DNA from: Sporosarcina sp. Marseille-Q4063
GTDB lineage: Bacteria; Bacillota; Bacilli; Bacillales_A; Planococcaceae
DNA: 64,000 nt
Direction of reading: 5' to 3'
Assembly: GCF_018309085.1 (NCBI RefSeq)
Contig: NZ_CP070502.1
Coordinates: 1,984,001 to 2,048,000, forward strand
Numbering within the stretch: position 1 is the stretch's first letter; each line of letters begins with the position of its first letter. Of this stretch, positions 25,592 through 34,318 are shown in pieces. The translations under genes were made by a program, and so were the position numbers. The notes beneath the pieces were generated by a model that searched no databases, was not told where the DNA came from, and was given only the letters and a program-made list of their open reading frames with translations.

Positions 25592-26218
25592 TTATTTCGA
25601 TATTACAAATACTCCCCCGCAATGGGATATGCGGTGAAATTCCAATGTACAAACATCACCCAGAACTGAATGAATTTCATCTGCAACAAAATAAAATTCA
25701 TCTTCATCCCAATAACCAGCACTTTCCTTTCTGCATTTTTCAAGATCTTCACGTGTTTGAAAAGCGATATCGCCAATGAAAATCTTGCCATCGTCGTTTA
25801 GTAAAGGTAGTAGTTGTTGAATGAATGTGATTTTAGCTTCATCTGTTAAATGGTGCAGTGCATAGCTGCTGACGATTGCATCATATTTCTTGGTTATAAT
25901 TTCATTAGGTATACCATTTGAAATATCCCACTCGATTAAATTCGCCAGCGGCATTTTGGCTTGAGCTATCGCAATCATTTCGCCCGAGAAATCTATCCCA
26001 TCTATTTGATGTCCATTTTCGTATAGTTTACTCGTTAACACGCCCGTACCAAATCCGATATCCAATACCTTGGATTGAACAGTTTGCATCACTTCATTAA
26101 AAATCGTATTTAAGATTTTTTTATAGCCAGCGAATGGATATACATTACTTTCTTCACTTACTTTTACCGTTTGATCGTACTCATTTGCCCATAAATCGAA
26201 ACCTTGCTTGTTTAGCAT
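25592..26218 (-). CDS. Class I SAM-dependent methyltransferase
   Basis: A 208-aa methyltransferase with motif I VLDIGFGTGVLTSKL (about 49-63), an acidic motif II DGIDFSGEMI, and SSYALHHL as motif IV region. No other domain. Small-molecule acceptor likely; the N-terminal FDLWANEYDQTV is typical of YrrT-like or UbiE-like enzymes, but the substrate cannot be told. ATG behind TAGGAGG. Single gene. Confidence 0.85.
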   Translation of the reverse strand: MLNKQGFDLWANEYDQTVKVSEESNVYPFAGYKKILNTIFNEVMQTVQSKVLDIGFGTGVLTSKLYENGHQIDGIDFSGEMIAIAQAKMPLANLIEWDISNGIPNEIITKKYDAIVSSYALHHLTDEAKITFIQQLLPLLNDDGKIFIGDIAFQTREDLEKCRKESAGYWDEDEFYFVADEIHSVLGDVCTLEFHRISHCGGVFVISK

Positions 26219-26370
26219 TAAATGCCCTCCTAGTAGTAGAACGACTGGCGAGCATTCTATTTACCCGATTAGTCGCGCATTTTGTCTCCATTGCTACTCT
26301 GTTGTTGAATTGTTGGATTATTTTTCATAACAAACTCCACCTTTCCTAGTTACTACAATATTACCATAAT

Positions 26371-26913
26371 TCACAAGTGACTATAAGATTCGTCGAACAG
26401 AATATCCTTTGTTTCCTTAGGCGTTGCAAACCATTTTAATAGTTGGTTATGATGATTGATGATTTGCTGAGCGGAAAGTTCCGCGGAATCCCAAGTGCTA
26501 TGCGCATCGGAGACCAATGTCACTTCATATCCTAAACTAAATGCCCTTCTGCAAGTGGTGTCAACACAAATTTCGCTTTGAATACCTGTCAGTACCAAGT
26601 GTTCGATATTCTGCTTTTGAAGTTGGTTATGTAAATCTGTCTTGTAAAAAGAGTCAGGCGTCGTCTTCTGAATGATATTACTAGATGAAGTTGGTCTGAC
26701 TTCGGGATGAATTTTCCAACCCTCAGTCCCCTTTTCTAATACGCCGCCAGTCATCGCATTGTGCTGAATATAGAATATTGGAATGTTATGTTTTCTAGCA
26801 TCAACGATAAGATGTTTTATGTTGAAAAGAATTTGTTCCGAATTGTATACAGAGTCTTCTTTCGTGAACATACCATTTTGAACATCAATAATTAAAAGAG
26901 CCGTCTTTTTCAT
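26371..26913 (-). CDS. Isochorismatase-family cysteine hydrolase
   Basis: A 180-aa hydrolase. Catalytic triad positions are visible: Asp in LLIIDVQNGMF (about 9), Lys in KTTPDSF, and Cys in TGIQSEICVDTTCRRA (about 113-121). Members act on amides such as nicotinamide or related compounds. The reading frame opens 39 bp upstream, but the ATG at 26911-26913 follows GGGGGG at 7 nt and gives the normal N-terminus MKKTALLIID. It lies downstream of the GNAT gene, probably in one transcript. A second member lies at 38808-39350. Confidence 0.9.
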   Translation of the reverse strand: MKKTALLIIDVQNGMFTKEDSVYNSEQILFNIKHLIVDARKHNIPIFYIQHNAMTGGVLEKGTEGWKIHPEVRPTSSSNIIQKTTPDSFYKTDLHNQLQKQNIEHLVLTGIQSEICVDTTCRRAFSLGYEVTLVSDAHSTWDSAELSAQQIINHHNQLLKWFATPKETKDILFDESYSHL

Positions 26914-26952
26914 ATTGAACCCCCCACTCGTTTGTTTACTAGAATGAATCAT

Positions 26953-27438
26953 TCAGGAATCGCGATCAATTGCCGTCATATAGTAAATCAAAAAATCAGT
27001 CCATCGCTCATTTTCAAAAGAAAACTTTTCTCTCACACATTCGAACTGAAAACCGGTTCTCTCTGCAAGCTGAATAGATGGCTTATTATCAAGGCTAATA
27101 TGTAATTCGATTCGATGAAAGCCCAATGTCGAGAAAAAAACTTTCGTTGCAGCTAACACACTTTCAGTCGCATAACCGTTTTTCCAAAACTGATTGTGGA
27201 TGGAATAACCCATCATCGCCCATTGATAGTCACTGCGTAAAATTTTTGTTAGTTCTACCTTTCCAACATTAACGCCATCTTCTTTTCGAAATAAACCTAA
27301 AATATACATGTCATCCTTAACAGCCATTTCACGAAAACCATTAATCCATTTAACAAACCAGGCTTCTGTAGATAATGGCATATCTAATGGGCGGATGATT
27401 AATCTCTCGGTTTCAATATGCAACTGAAAATTTTTCAA
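26953..27438 (-). CDS. GNAT acetyltransferase, RimJ/RimL-type
   Basis: A 161-aa N-acetyltransferase that begins LHIETERLIIRPLD, typical for the RimL/Acetyltransf_3 group. Motif A/B region GYSIHNQFWKNGYATESVLA (about 85-104) holds the acetyl-CoA loop, and LDNKPSIQLAERTGFQF is the final conserved part. The acceptor is unknown. Start TTG with AAGGAGG. It is 11 bp after the VOC gene, so VOC, GNAT and the hydrolase likely form an operon. Confidence 0.88.
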   Translation of the reverse strand: MKNFQLHIETERLIIRPLDMPLSTEAWFVKWINGFREMAVKDDMYILGLFRKEDGVNVGKVELTKILRSDYQWAMMGYSIHNQFWKNGYATESVLAATKVFFSTLGFHRIELHISLDNKPSIQLAERTGFQFECVREKFSFENERWTDFLIYYMTAIDRDS

Positions 27439-27449
27439 AAAAACCCTCC

Positions 27450-27845
27450 TTACGGTGCTACTAATTCTACTTTTATACGATCAGGATCTTCGAAAAAGAC
27501 GGCATAATAATCTTTCCCGCCGGCGTATGGATGCCTATCCGTATAAAGTATCGTAACGCCCATTGCCTTTAACTTCCGGGTAATATCATCAACCTGCGCA
27601 CGTGTTGCTGCATGGAACGCTAAATGATTAAGCCCCACTCGGCTTCTGTAGTAAGGAACATCCAAAAACCTTTCTTCCGTTTGAACAAAAACAATATACG
27701 TTTCACCAAGCCGCAAACTGATTCCGCCATCCCACTTTTGGAACACATCATAGCCCAATTCTCCTAAGAACCAACTCCAAAATTCAACCGTTTTCTTCAA
27801 ATCAGACACATAAATTTCTACGTGATGAAGAACTCCTTTTGACAA
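27450..27845 (-). CDS. VOC-family (glyoxalase/bleomycin-resistance-like) protein
   Basis: A 131-aa single-domain VOC protein. The metal-ligand positions HHVEIYVSDL (His8), GLNHLAFHA (His near 74) and VELVAP (Glu near 127) are in place. It could be a lyase, dioxygenase or antibiotic-binding protein; nothing selects between them. TTG start with GGGGGAG. It heads the probable VOC-GNAT-hydrolase operon. Confidence 0.88.
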   Translation of the reverse strand: MSKGVLHHVEIYVSDLKKTVEFWSWFLGELGYDVFQKWDGGISLRLGETYIVFVQTEERFLDVPYYRSRVGLNHLAFHAATRAQVDDITRKLKAMGVTILYTDRHPYAGGKDYYAVFFEDPDRIKVELVAP

Positions 27846-27877
27846 TTAAACTCCCCCTTATCAAACGTAATAAACTC

Positions 27878-28405
27878 TTATATATATGCAGGTAAGTCCT
27901 TTATACTTTTTATTTCATAAATATTGTCATTACAATAAGTAGAACCTACACCTATGCCAAAACCCTGCATTTTCATATTGATAGTTAATTCAATATCCAC
28001 CGGCGAATCGCCAACCATAAATGATTTATTAATATTTATATCCGGATATTTTTTTAATGCGTCCATAATCATTCCCGTTTGTGGCTTAATACAAGTACAC
28101 CCTTCATTTCGTTTATGGGGGCAATAAAATATATCCAAAACTTCAATTCCGTGAAGAGCCAACTCATTTAGCATCATTTCTGTAATTTCTTTGTACTGTT
28201 CCATCAATATAAATCCTTCATTTAGTAAATATTGATTTGTAATGATAATAATTTCATAGCCTTTTTCCTTAACAGATTTTAAAGTCTCAATTGAATCTGG
28301 CAAAAACACCGGTTTTTTGATGTATGTCCATTCATGATCCGGATAGTCTTCAATTATCGTTCCATCTCTGTCAAAAAATGCAACTTTCAATTTAGACACC
28401 CTCAT
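27878..28405 (-). CDS. HAD-IIIA family phosphatase (histidinol-phosphatase/GmhB type)
   Basis: A 175-aa HAD phosphatase. Motif I FFDRDGTI (DxD), motif II IIITNQ, a zinc-loop-like CPHKRNEGCTC (about 116-126; Cys-His...Cys-Cys as in GmhB/HisB), motif III KPQTG, motif IV MVGDSPVDIE. The zinc loop suggests sugar bisphosphate or histidinol-phosphate type chemistry; the physiological substrate is not known. The ATG at 28405 lacks a good site, while a TTG at 28390 has GAGGG at 8 nt and may be the true start. Single gene in an accessory run. Confidence 0.85.
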   Translation of the reverse strand: MRVSKLKVAFFDRDGTIIEDYPDHEWTYIKKPVFLPDSIETLKSVKEKGYEIIIITNQYLLNEGFILMEQYKEITEMMLNELALHGIEVLDIFYCPHKRNEGCTCIKPQTGMIMDALKKYPDININKSFMVGDSPVDIELTINMKMQGFGIGVGSTYCNDNIYEIKSIKDLPAYI

Positions 28406-28507
28406 TTCTTATTAATAACCTTTATTGCCCATCGTGACTATTAATAAAACTTCATATTTTGATGGGCTCCTTATTTATCGATTTATGCGCTTACTCTTTT
28501 CCACATG

Positions 28508-29086
28508 CTAAACAGCGCATATCTTTGTCTTTTTCCCCGTAAATTCGCAGCTCTTTTTAATTCCACACGCCTCACATACTTCAATTTCTATTTGAGGTAC
28601 TTCGCCGTTCTCAGCAGCTGGAACCCAAGCTGTTTCATAAAGGGTTTTACTCATTCCATAGTCAATCAACACTAACTCATTTTTATTATTTAGTCCGTAA
28701 TTGCTGCTATCCCTAATATCAAACACATCGAATTTAGTGTCGAGTAGTTCCAGACATTCTTCAAACTGGTTAGGAAAGTCCCAAAAACCTACTCGCTCAT
28801 TTATGTCAAAGGATTGATAATCGTACATGGGTAATTCTTTAAAATAGTGTTGAATGCACACTTGTTCATCCGCATAATAAGTCGGTGCAAACATCTTCCC
28901 AAAATCATTTTTCTTCATGTATTTATAAATTTCAAGTTCTCGTTGAGATTGCAAGTACCCGATTTCATGAAGATTTACTTTAAATACATAATTCTCCCAA
29001 CGATATACTTTTCTCGTGGATCCTATTCCGACAAAATTATTCTCTACACAAAAAGACTGCCAATCGCGAAGGAGCTCTGCAATCAC
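28508..29086 (-). CDS. Small kinase-fold protein with C-terminal zinc-ribbon-like tail, tail frameshifted
   Basis: A 192-aa protein with a reduced protein-kinase/phosphotransferase-like pattern: G-rich FVGIGSTRKVYR (about 18-29), YVFKV with the expected lysine, and a C-lobe DIRDSSNYGL...LVLIDYGMS resembling HxDxxxxN and DFG. The tail has CEACG (about 175-179) and then reads GKKTKICAV and stops. Adding one G to the GGGG run at 28535-28538 gives a second CLACGKE and a stop at 28491, so a four-cysteine ribbon is probably original. Activity and substrate are unknown. I rate the kinase assignment as moderate. Confidence 0.65.
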   Translation of the reverse strand: MIAELLRDWQSFCVENNFVGIGSTRKVYRWENYVFKVNLHEIGYLQSQRELEIYKYMKKNDFGKMFAPTYYADEQVCIQHYFKELPMYDYQSFDINERVGFWDFPNQFEECLELLDTKFDVFDIRDSSNYGLNNKNELVLIDYGMSKTLYETAWVPAAENGEVPQIEIEVCEACGIKKSCEFTGKKTKICAV

Positions 29087-29113
29087 AATAATCCCTCCAA
29101 TAAATCACTACAA

Positions 29114-29599
29114 TTACGTCCATGTTTGATCTAATTTATCCGAATAAAAGCCAATCGCTTTCTTATAATCTAGTATTTCTTCATTTGTTGTCGTCTCAAT
29201 CAAAGAATTTAGCAATAACTCCATTGCACGGCCATGCTCTTTTAAATTGTATAAAGTCATCGCATAAAAGACTTTAATGGCTTCATTGTTTGGGTACAAG
29301 TCAATTCCCTTTTGAAATATTTCTTCAGACTTTGCGTATTCACCTAATGTTCGATATGTACTTCCCAATCCTATGATGGCACCTTCCAAGTCTTTTCCTG
29401 ATAATCCGAGTTGAATCGCATTTTCATAATAAGACACTGCTTTTGATTCCAAACCCAACACATCAAAACTCCACGCGCATTGATAGTTGATGAACGCATC
29501 ATTTGGATATTCATCTACTAACTTGATAAGCAATTCGTTCGATTCCTTTTGTTTACCTGTTTTCCTCATTTCAATTGCCTTATCTATTTCTATTTGCAT
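29114..29599 (-). CDS. Tetratricopeptide repeat protein
   Basis: A 161-aa soluble protein made of about four TPR helix pairs (about 1-35, 36-70, 72-105, 106-140), for example AGIGLGSTYRTLGEYAKSEE-like and IKVFYAMTLYNLKEHGRA segments. It looks like a protein-protein interaction module without enzyme domain. ATG after GGCGGA. Single gene among accessory genes. Confidence 0.85.
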   Translation of the reverse strand: MQIEIDKAIEMRKTGKQKESNELLIKLVDEYPNDAFINYQCAWSFDVLGLESKAVSYYENAIQLGLSGKDLEGAIIGLGSTYRTLGEYAKSEEIFQKGIDLYPNNEAIKVFYAMTLYNLKEHGRAMELLLNSLIETTTNEEILDYKKAIGFYSDKLDQTWT

Positions 29600-29697
29600 T
29601 GGGTCCGCCTACCTATTCATTTTTAATTAATCTAATATTAACACAACTCTACATAAATTATTACTAGTATAATAAAAAAAGTCGCCTAAGCAACCAA

Positions 29698-30159
29698 TTA
29701 ATTTACTTCTATGGAGAAAGCATAGTATGCATCGCCGTGGGATACGTTCGCTTCTTTTTCATCCATCCAAAATACGCTATAGATATAATAATAGATTCCT
29801 TCTTCCGTTGGAGCTGTGAATCGATTATTTTCCATCTTTACTTCCGTATCATCATTTTCGTTATCCATCTTTCCTAAGTAGATCTCGTTAGGTTGTGGGT
29901 TATAGTTCATCACGATGGTTATTTTTTCACCCCGGTTTACCTTTATAGGATCTTTTCCTTCTAAAAGTTTATGTGGCCCCACAGTATCTGCGCACATGTT
30001 TTTCCAACAATAGCTGCCAAGCACGGTTGCATATGTCTCATTTCCAATTTTCACAACGGTTTTTGGCGGCTTTTCCCCTGACATGGATTCAGCTTCACTC
30101 GAACATCCGGTCAAACCAATCCCTAGAAACAGCAAAAGTAATAACAACCACCTGTTCAT
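29698..30159 (-). CDS. Lipoprotein of unknown function
   Basis: A 153-aa lipoprotein with signal and lipobox LTGC (Cys19). The mature part has a beta-rich look and two cysteines in SYCWKNMCAD. It has GEKITIVMNYNPQPNEI and a final YAFSIEVN strand, suggestive of an immunoglobulin-like fold. I do not recognise a named family. Single gene. Confidence 0.75.
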   Translation of the reverse strand: MNRWLLLLLLFLGIGLTGCSSEAESMSGEKPPKTVVKIGNETYATVLGSYCWKNMCADTVGPHKLLEGKDPIKVNRGEKITIVMNYNPQPNEIYLGKMDNENDDTEVKMENNRFTAPTEEGIYYYIYSVFWMDEKEANVSHGDAYYAFSIEVN

Positions 30160-30210
30160 ACAATCCCCCCATTTATATATTAGACGGAATTGTTGAATTA
30201 AAGTTACTCT

Positions 30211-30726
30211 TTAGCACAATTTGATGACATATGTTTTTGCAATGATGTCGTAAAGGGATTGTTTATTTTTCGTGAAAATCGTGGTTAATATATAAACAAA
30301 TATGAGTGCATAAATGACGCCGCCAATTAAGGAATAACTTATCGGTACAGCTTCATCACCTATAGCTACCATGCGATAAACAAGAAAATGCGATAGCTCC
30401 CAAGGGAAAAACTTCAGGACTGTCCGAAAAATTGCTCGCGGTATGGATAATGCTTTTCCGTTTGCATCTACTACCCGAATACCCATCTTTTTCTTTCCAA
30501 TCGATTGGCCGCCAATGACTGAATCACAAACAATAAAATAAATAGAAATCGGTAATGTCACCATTAAGAAGCCCATGAATTGGGCCGTAATGAGTGATCC
30601 TTGAAACAACTCTTGAATAGATGGAAATAAGAATATATTCAACACAACTAACAAAACTAAGTAAGCAAAAATGAGGACGTAATCAATTAAGAAAGCTTTT
30701 AGACGTATTAAAAAAGTAACGTTCAT
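30211..30726 (-). CDS. RDD-family membrane protein
   Basis: A 171-aa protein with four membrane segments. The RDD signature is RLKAFLIDYVLIF (R and D conserved) and IGKKKMGIRVVDANGK between the second and third helices, a family hallmark. Roles proposed for the family include ion exchange, unproven here. ATG behind GGAGG. Confidence 0.88.
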   Translation of the reverse strand: MNVTFLIRLKAFLIDYVLIFAYLVLLVVLNIFLFPSIQELFQGSLITAQFMGFLMVTLPISIYFIVCDSVIGGQSIGKKKMGIRVVDANGKALSIPRAIFRTVLKFFPWELSHFLVYRMVAIGDEAVPISYSLIGGVIYALIFVYILTTIFTKNKQSLYDIIAKTYVIKLC

Positions 30727-30818
30727 GCGCTATACCTCCTCTTTTAACATATTGATAAAAATTATGTAGGCAACATAGTAATACTTTGGTAATATGAAAG
30801 AAAACTAGGTGGTGTATT

Positions 30819-31487
30819 ATGTCTTCGAATCATAAATCTCCTGGCATTTCAAACGCGCTCCAATATTCCTTACTTTTTGTTTCGGGTGTCATTCTTACGG
30901 TTATTCTTCTTATACTTGAATTTCCTAGCGGGCTTGTCATCGTTATCATTATGGGACTTTCTGTTTCCATTTTCACGATTCGACCGATGTACCTCATTTA
31001 CAAATCAAAATCACTTCCCGCAATTAATCGGTACGTCATCAAAAATCAGAAAAAGCCGATGTTCGGATATGCTTATGCACTCGCTCATGGGGATAACCAG
31101 GATATCGAAGATTCTTTAAAAAGGATTTTGAAAAAGTATAAACAGAAAGAAATACAAACGGTCTACGGAGCTAATTTAGCACTACACCATAGTGATGCAG
31201 ATGCTTTACTAGAATTTGCAGAAAAAATGACCAGAAAAGATTATAAAGAATATTACTTAGGTGCGGCTCATTTGTTGAGCAGTGATGAAGTGTTGGCCAA
31301 TAAATTCGTAGCGAAACTGTCAACACCATGGATGATTCACTCATCGAACGCATCCATCGCGCTACGCAACAAAGACGGGGAAACATTCCGATTGGAAGCA
31401 AATCGATCTGTAGAGAGTGCTGCGGGTTTACAAAGATATATTTTGTATCATATGTTTGAACGGATGGAAGAAGAAAAGTTTTCGTAA
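30819..31487 (+). CDS. Hypothetical two-helix membrane protein
   Basis: A 222-aa protein with two N-terminal membrane helices (about 13-32 and 35-57) and a cytoplasmic helical part with TPR-like spacing (about 65-220, with EDSLKRILKKYKQKEIQ and LGAAHLLSSDEVLANKF). No family recognised. Weak GGTGG site. It ends at a strong terminator and converges on the lipoprotein cluster. Confidence 0.75.
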   Translation: MSSNHKSPGISNALQYSLLFVSGVILTVILLILEFPSGLVIVIIMGLSVSIFTIRPMYLIYKSKSLPAINRYVIKNQKKPMFGYAYALAHGDNQDIEDSLKRILKKYKQKEIQTVYGANLALHHSDADALLEFAEKMTRKDYKEYYLGAAHLLSSDEVLANKFVAKLSTPWMIHSSNASIALRNKDGETFRLEANRSVESAAGLQRYILYHMFERMEEEKFS

Positions 31488-31495
31488 ATAACTTT

Positions 31496-31530
31496 AGGGT
31501 GTAACGTCAAAGCTACACCCTGTTAAAATA
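31496..31530 (+). terminator. Terminator after the two-helix membrane protein
   Basis: 8-bp stem AGGGTGTA/TACACCCT, 10-nt loop, followed by GTTAAAATAA. The T run is poor. Confidence 0.5.
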
Positions 31531-31542
31531 ACTTGCCCCCAC

Positions 31543-32235
31543 CTATTTAACTTTAACCGGTGTAGCGATACTTAGGTCCACTAAATAAGCTGTTGGATTA
31601 TCATGATCATCCTGTAAATCAATGATTACATTTGTAAATCCTGCTTCACCGACTATTACTCCGTCAAATTTTATACTTAAAACAATATAATCTTTATTGA
31701 AGTAATTTATTTTTACTATTCCTGCCCCGCTAGTTTTCAGACCAAGTTTTTTGGAAATATGTTTATATTTAAGCTCAAATTCTGACTCATATATATCATT
31801 TCCCTCTATATAATTCTCAATTGCTTGGATTCGTTGGCTACCTTCCCCAAGCTGTTCTTTATCGCCATCGATGTAAACGAACTTACCATCGTTACTTAAA
31901 AGATCATCTTTTTTAAGTTTGATTAGTTTATTCTTATTGGTATCAAGAATGTCAACACGATTAAATAACTCTTTATATTTGCCATTTTCATCTACTGATG
32001 GAAACGAACCATAAAAGTTTTCTAGTTTTTTCGAATCAACTATATCAATAGTTTCTTCGTGTTTAAGTTGCGTCAAAGTTATGTTAGATAGGTTATTATC
32101 AATGAAAAGATAATATAATTCTCTTTTCATACCAATTTTCTCGATATCCTCAAGCGTCAATACAAAACTATTCTCATTCACTGCAATGATATTTACAATA
32201 AAACCTTTAGCTATTTCAAAATTATTCATCTTCAT
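31543..32235 (-). CDS. Hypothetical protein, last gene of a lipoprotein cluster
   Basis: A 230-aa protein without signal peptide or membrane helices. Beta-rich N-half (IVNIIAVNENSFVLTLEDIE) and a C-terminal strand-rich part (VKINYFNKDYIVLSIKFDG). No family recognised. It lies 25 bp behind the lipoprotein gene at 32261-32701 and is AT-rich like its neighbours, so probably part of the same transcript from 33454. Confidence 0.65.
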   Translation of the reverse strand: MKMNNFEIAKGFIVNIIAVNENSFVLTLEDIEKIGMKRELYYLFIDNNLSNITLTQLKHEETIDIVDSKKLENFYGSFPSVDENGKYKELFNRVDILDTNKNKLIKLKKDDLLSNDGKFVYIDGDKEQLGEGSQRIQAIENYIEGNDIYESEFELKYKHISKKLGLKTSGAGIVKINYFNKDYIVLSIKFDGVIVGEAGFTNVIIDLQDDHDNPTAYLVDLSIATPVKVK

Positions 32236-32260
32236 TAATTCATCCAGGTCTAGTATGCTT

Positions 32261-32701
32261 TCATTTCCTCTTATTTTTATTAAATAATTGATTGCTTTCT
32301 ACTTTTTCTATTGAAGGTAAGTTCCTAGCTTCCTCGCTGCTTAATGGGTGATGGAGAGCTGTGACATTTTCTTTTAACTTTTTAATCGAAGCCTGAACAT
32401 CATTGGTTTCAAATAATCGATTGTATTCTTTTTTCAATTGTACTTCCGTAAACTTATAGTAATTTATTTTCCCTAGTTTTTCAGTATGATTTTTCACCGA
32501 ATAGATAAAGGCATTATCCTCTTTGATAAGCTCGTTATCCCCGTTTAATAAATAGCTTTTCATAAACTCCATTAATGCAGGAGTATCTTCTGTTGGAAAT
32601 CCTTCCTCGTAGGTCACGTTTCCATTTATGCAGCCGAAGAGAAGTAGAGCACTTGTTAATATGCATACCAAACCAATAAACCTTTTTCTATTCAATGTCA
32701 T
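32261..32701 (-). CDS. Small lipoprotein
   Basis: A 146-aa lipoprotein: signal FIGLVCILTSALLLFGC with the lipobox cysteine at about 24, then a charged mature part. No family recognised. ATG with AAGGGAG. It overlaps the end of the preceding frame by 14 bp, so translation is probably coupled. Confidence 0.72.
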   Translation of the reverse strand: MTLNRKRFIGLVCILTSALLLFGCINGNVTYEEGFPTEDTPALMEFMKSYLLNGDNELIKEDNAFIYSVKNHTEKLGKINYYKFTEVQLKKEYNRLFETNDVQASIKKLKENVTALHHPLSSEEARNLPSIEKVESNQLFNKNKRK

Positions 32702-32972
32702 TCCCTACTCCCTTTTGCTTCTGCTTTAGATTCACATTCCTAATTAATTCGATAAAGTCCTCATCTACAGTTTCATTATTATGTCCTGGTTTATACAGTA
32801 ATCCGATGCCTTTCACCTCATATTTTAATCGGGTGTCAATTATACTTCCCAACAATTTTCCTTGTTGACTATCGATTGAAACAACATCATCACCTGTAGT
32901 TTCTTTTATTCCTGGATTGTAGCTCGAACCTTTAAAGACAAGTCTATAGCCACCCACTGCCGTTATTTCCAT
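32688..32972 (-). pseudogene. C-terminal part of a split lipoprotein gene
   Basis: The frame is open well before its first ATG: codons for GEWKIVSIKNLHAANPEVYR lead from about 33045 into it without any start codon or ribosome site. Adding one G to the GGGG run at 33041-33044 joins it to the lipoprotein gene at 33029-33454. It is therefore best read as the 3' part of that gene, broken by a one-base deletion or by an assembly error. Confidence 0.6.
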
Positions 32973-33028
32973 TTCATCAAGTTTTCGATAAACTTCGGGA
33001 TTTGCAGCGTGTAAATTCTTGATACTTA

Positions 33029-33454
33029 CTATTTTCCACTCCCCGATACCATCTCAAATGGAACTTCTGCGCCGTTTGCAAAGGCTTGGATTTTGTCGTA
33101 CTTTTGATCTTGCCTAATTTTATAGAGTGCTTGATGTTTTAAGTTTTCATTGGAATCGTCTTCCGTATACGCTACTTCGTAGAAAACATTCAATGTGTCT
33201 CCGTCACCTTCTACATCAAATTTGGTGAAATATGCCGCTTTATCCCCTTGTTGAACGTTACGGCCGTTTAAAAAAATATAAATCTCTTTCTCTCCGTTGT
33301 AATAAAGATAGGCTCCGTTTTCATCATCAATTACTTCCAGAAAACTACGGAGATCTTTATTGGCCTTTCCGCTATTTATTTCAGTATAGGTTAAATTTGA
33401 ATTACATCCCGACAATAAAAAAATTAATCCTACTAGCATGAGTAATTTCTTCAT
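33029..33454 (-). CDS. Small lipoprotein, probably the 5' part of a longer gene
   Basis: A 141-aa frame with signal peptide MKKLLMLVGLIFLLSGC (lipobox Cys17), a beta-rich mature part with YLYYNGEKEIYIFLNG and a last segment VPFEMVSGSGK. The stop comes right after a GGGG run; one more G would extend the protein by about 115 residues (see 32688-32972). First gene of a minus-strand run to 31543. Function unknown. Confidence 0.68.
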   Translation of the reverse strand: MKKLLMLVGLIFLLSGCNSNLTYTEINSGKANKDLRSFLEVIDDENGAYLYYNGEKEIYIFLNGRNVQQGDKAAYFTKFDVEGDGDTLNVFYEVAYTEDDSNENLKHQALYKIRQDQKYDKIQAFANGAEVPFEMVSGSGK

Positions 33455-33468
33455 GTGAATTCCCCTCC

Positions 33469-34314
33469 CTAGTTCGCGATAAAAGCATAGGTTGACATCG
33501 GTTTTACATCAACTTCCTTTAAAGATTCTTCCAACAAATTCACTTTGGATTTAATCAATGTTTTCAGTTTATCTGGCAGATTTTTTATTTCACTTAATTC
33601 AAAATCATAATCAGTTAACATTTGATCGATTTCCCATTTTGCGTCTTGGAGTTTAGCGGAGGTTATAGATTCTTCTTCGACGATAGTCCAGCCCGTATTT
33701 ACAGCTATATTTTGAATATCATTCGGCGTAAAGAGTGTACGTACATTCGAAAGACTGTTTTCTTTAAAACATTCATATTGCGCTTGTAGTAGGATTGCTA
33801 AAAAATGTGGGTATTGCTCAATTGATTTGATGCGCGGGTCCCATTCCGCGTAACAAAGCTGCGCTCCCCATTTCCTTGTTTTCCGTAACACTTCAGTGAA
33901 TTCCTCAAAAGACTTGAAGTACCAAGAACAGTGAGAGATTACAATATAATCAAAGGATGCTTCTGAAAAATCTACTTCGGGTGAAAGGATATCAATTTCG
34001 AAATCCATTTTCAGTTGATTTCCTAACTTTGATTTTCTAAGATGATCAGCAGAATCCCCTAAAGTTATAGGTGCTCCATAATCGGGTGATGCAATGTCAA
34101 TTCCGTGTACAAAACCCGTGTCACCTACAAGATATGCCAATACAGCCGTTGTGTCACCTTGACCACAACCGATCTCGAGCACTCGACTGCCTTCCTTTAT
34201 TCCCCAAAACTTCGCAAGTTTTAGTCGATGTTCAGTTTGGGCGGTTTGTATCGTTGAATCGCCGCCGTATATTGGCATGCAACTGACAATTGTATTTACT
34301 GCGTTTTCATTCAT
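33469..34314 (-). CDS. Class I SAM-dependent methyltransferase
   Basis: A 281-aa methyltransferase with motif I VLEIGCGQGDTTAVLAYL (about 43-60), GIDIAS as the acidic strand, and FDYIVISHCSWYF. The C-terminal part (about 150-281) is helical and may hold the acceptor site. The ATG at 34312-34314 has GGAG at 9 nt and is preferred over an ATG 48 bp upstream. It overlaps the deaminase-like gene end at 34319 only if that longer start is used; as chosen it begins 5 bp after it, so the two are co-transcribed. Confidence 0.85.
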   Translation of the reverse strand: MNENAVNTIVSCMPIYGGDSTIQTAQTEHRLKLAKFWGIKEGSRVLEIGCGQGDTTAVLAYLVGDTGFVHGIDIASPDYGAPITLGDSADHLRKSKLGNQLKMDFEIDILSPEVDFSEASFDYIVISHCSWYFKSFEEFTEVLRKTRKWGAQLCYAEWDPRIKSIEQYPHFLAILLQAQYECFKENSLSNVRTLFTPNDIQNIAVNTGWTIVEEESITSAKLQDAKWEIDQMLTDYDFELSEIKNLPDKLKTLIKSKVNLLEESLKEVDVKPMSTYAFIAN

Positions 34315-34318
34315 AAAG

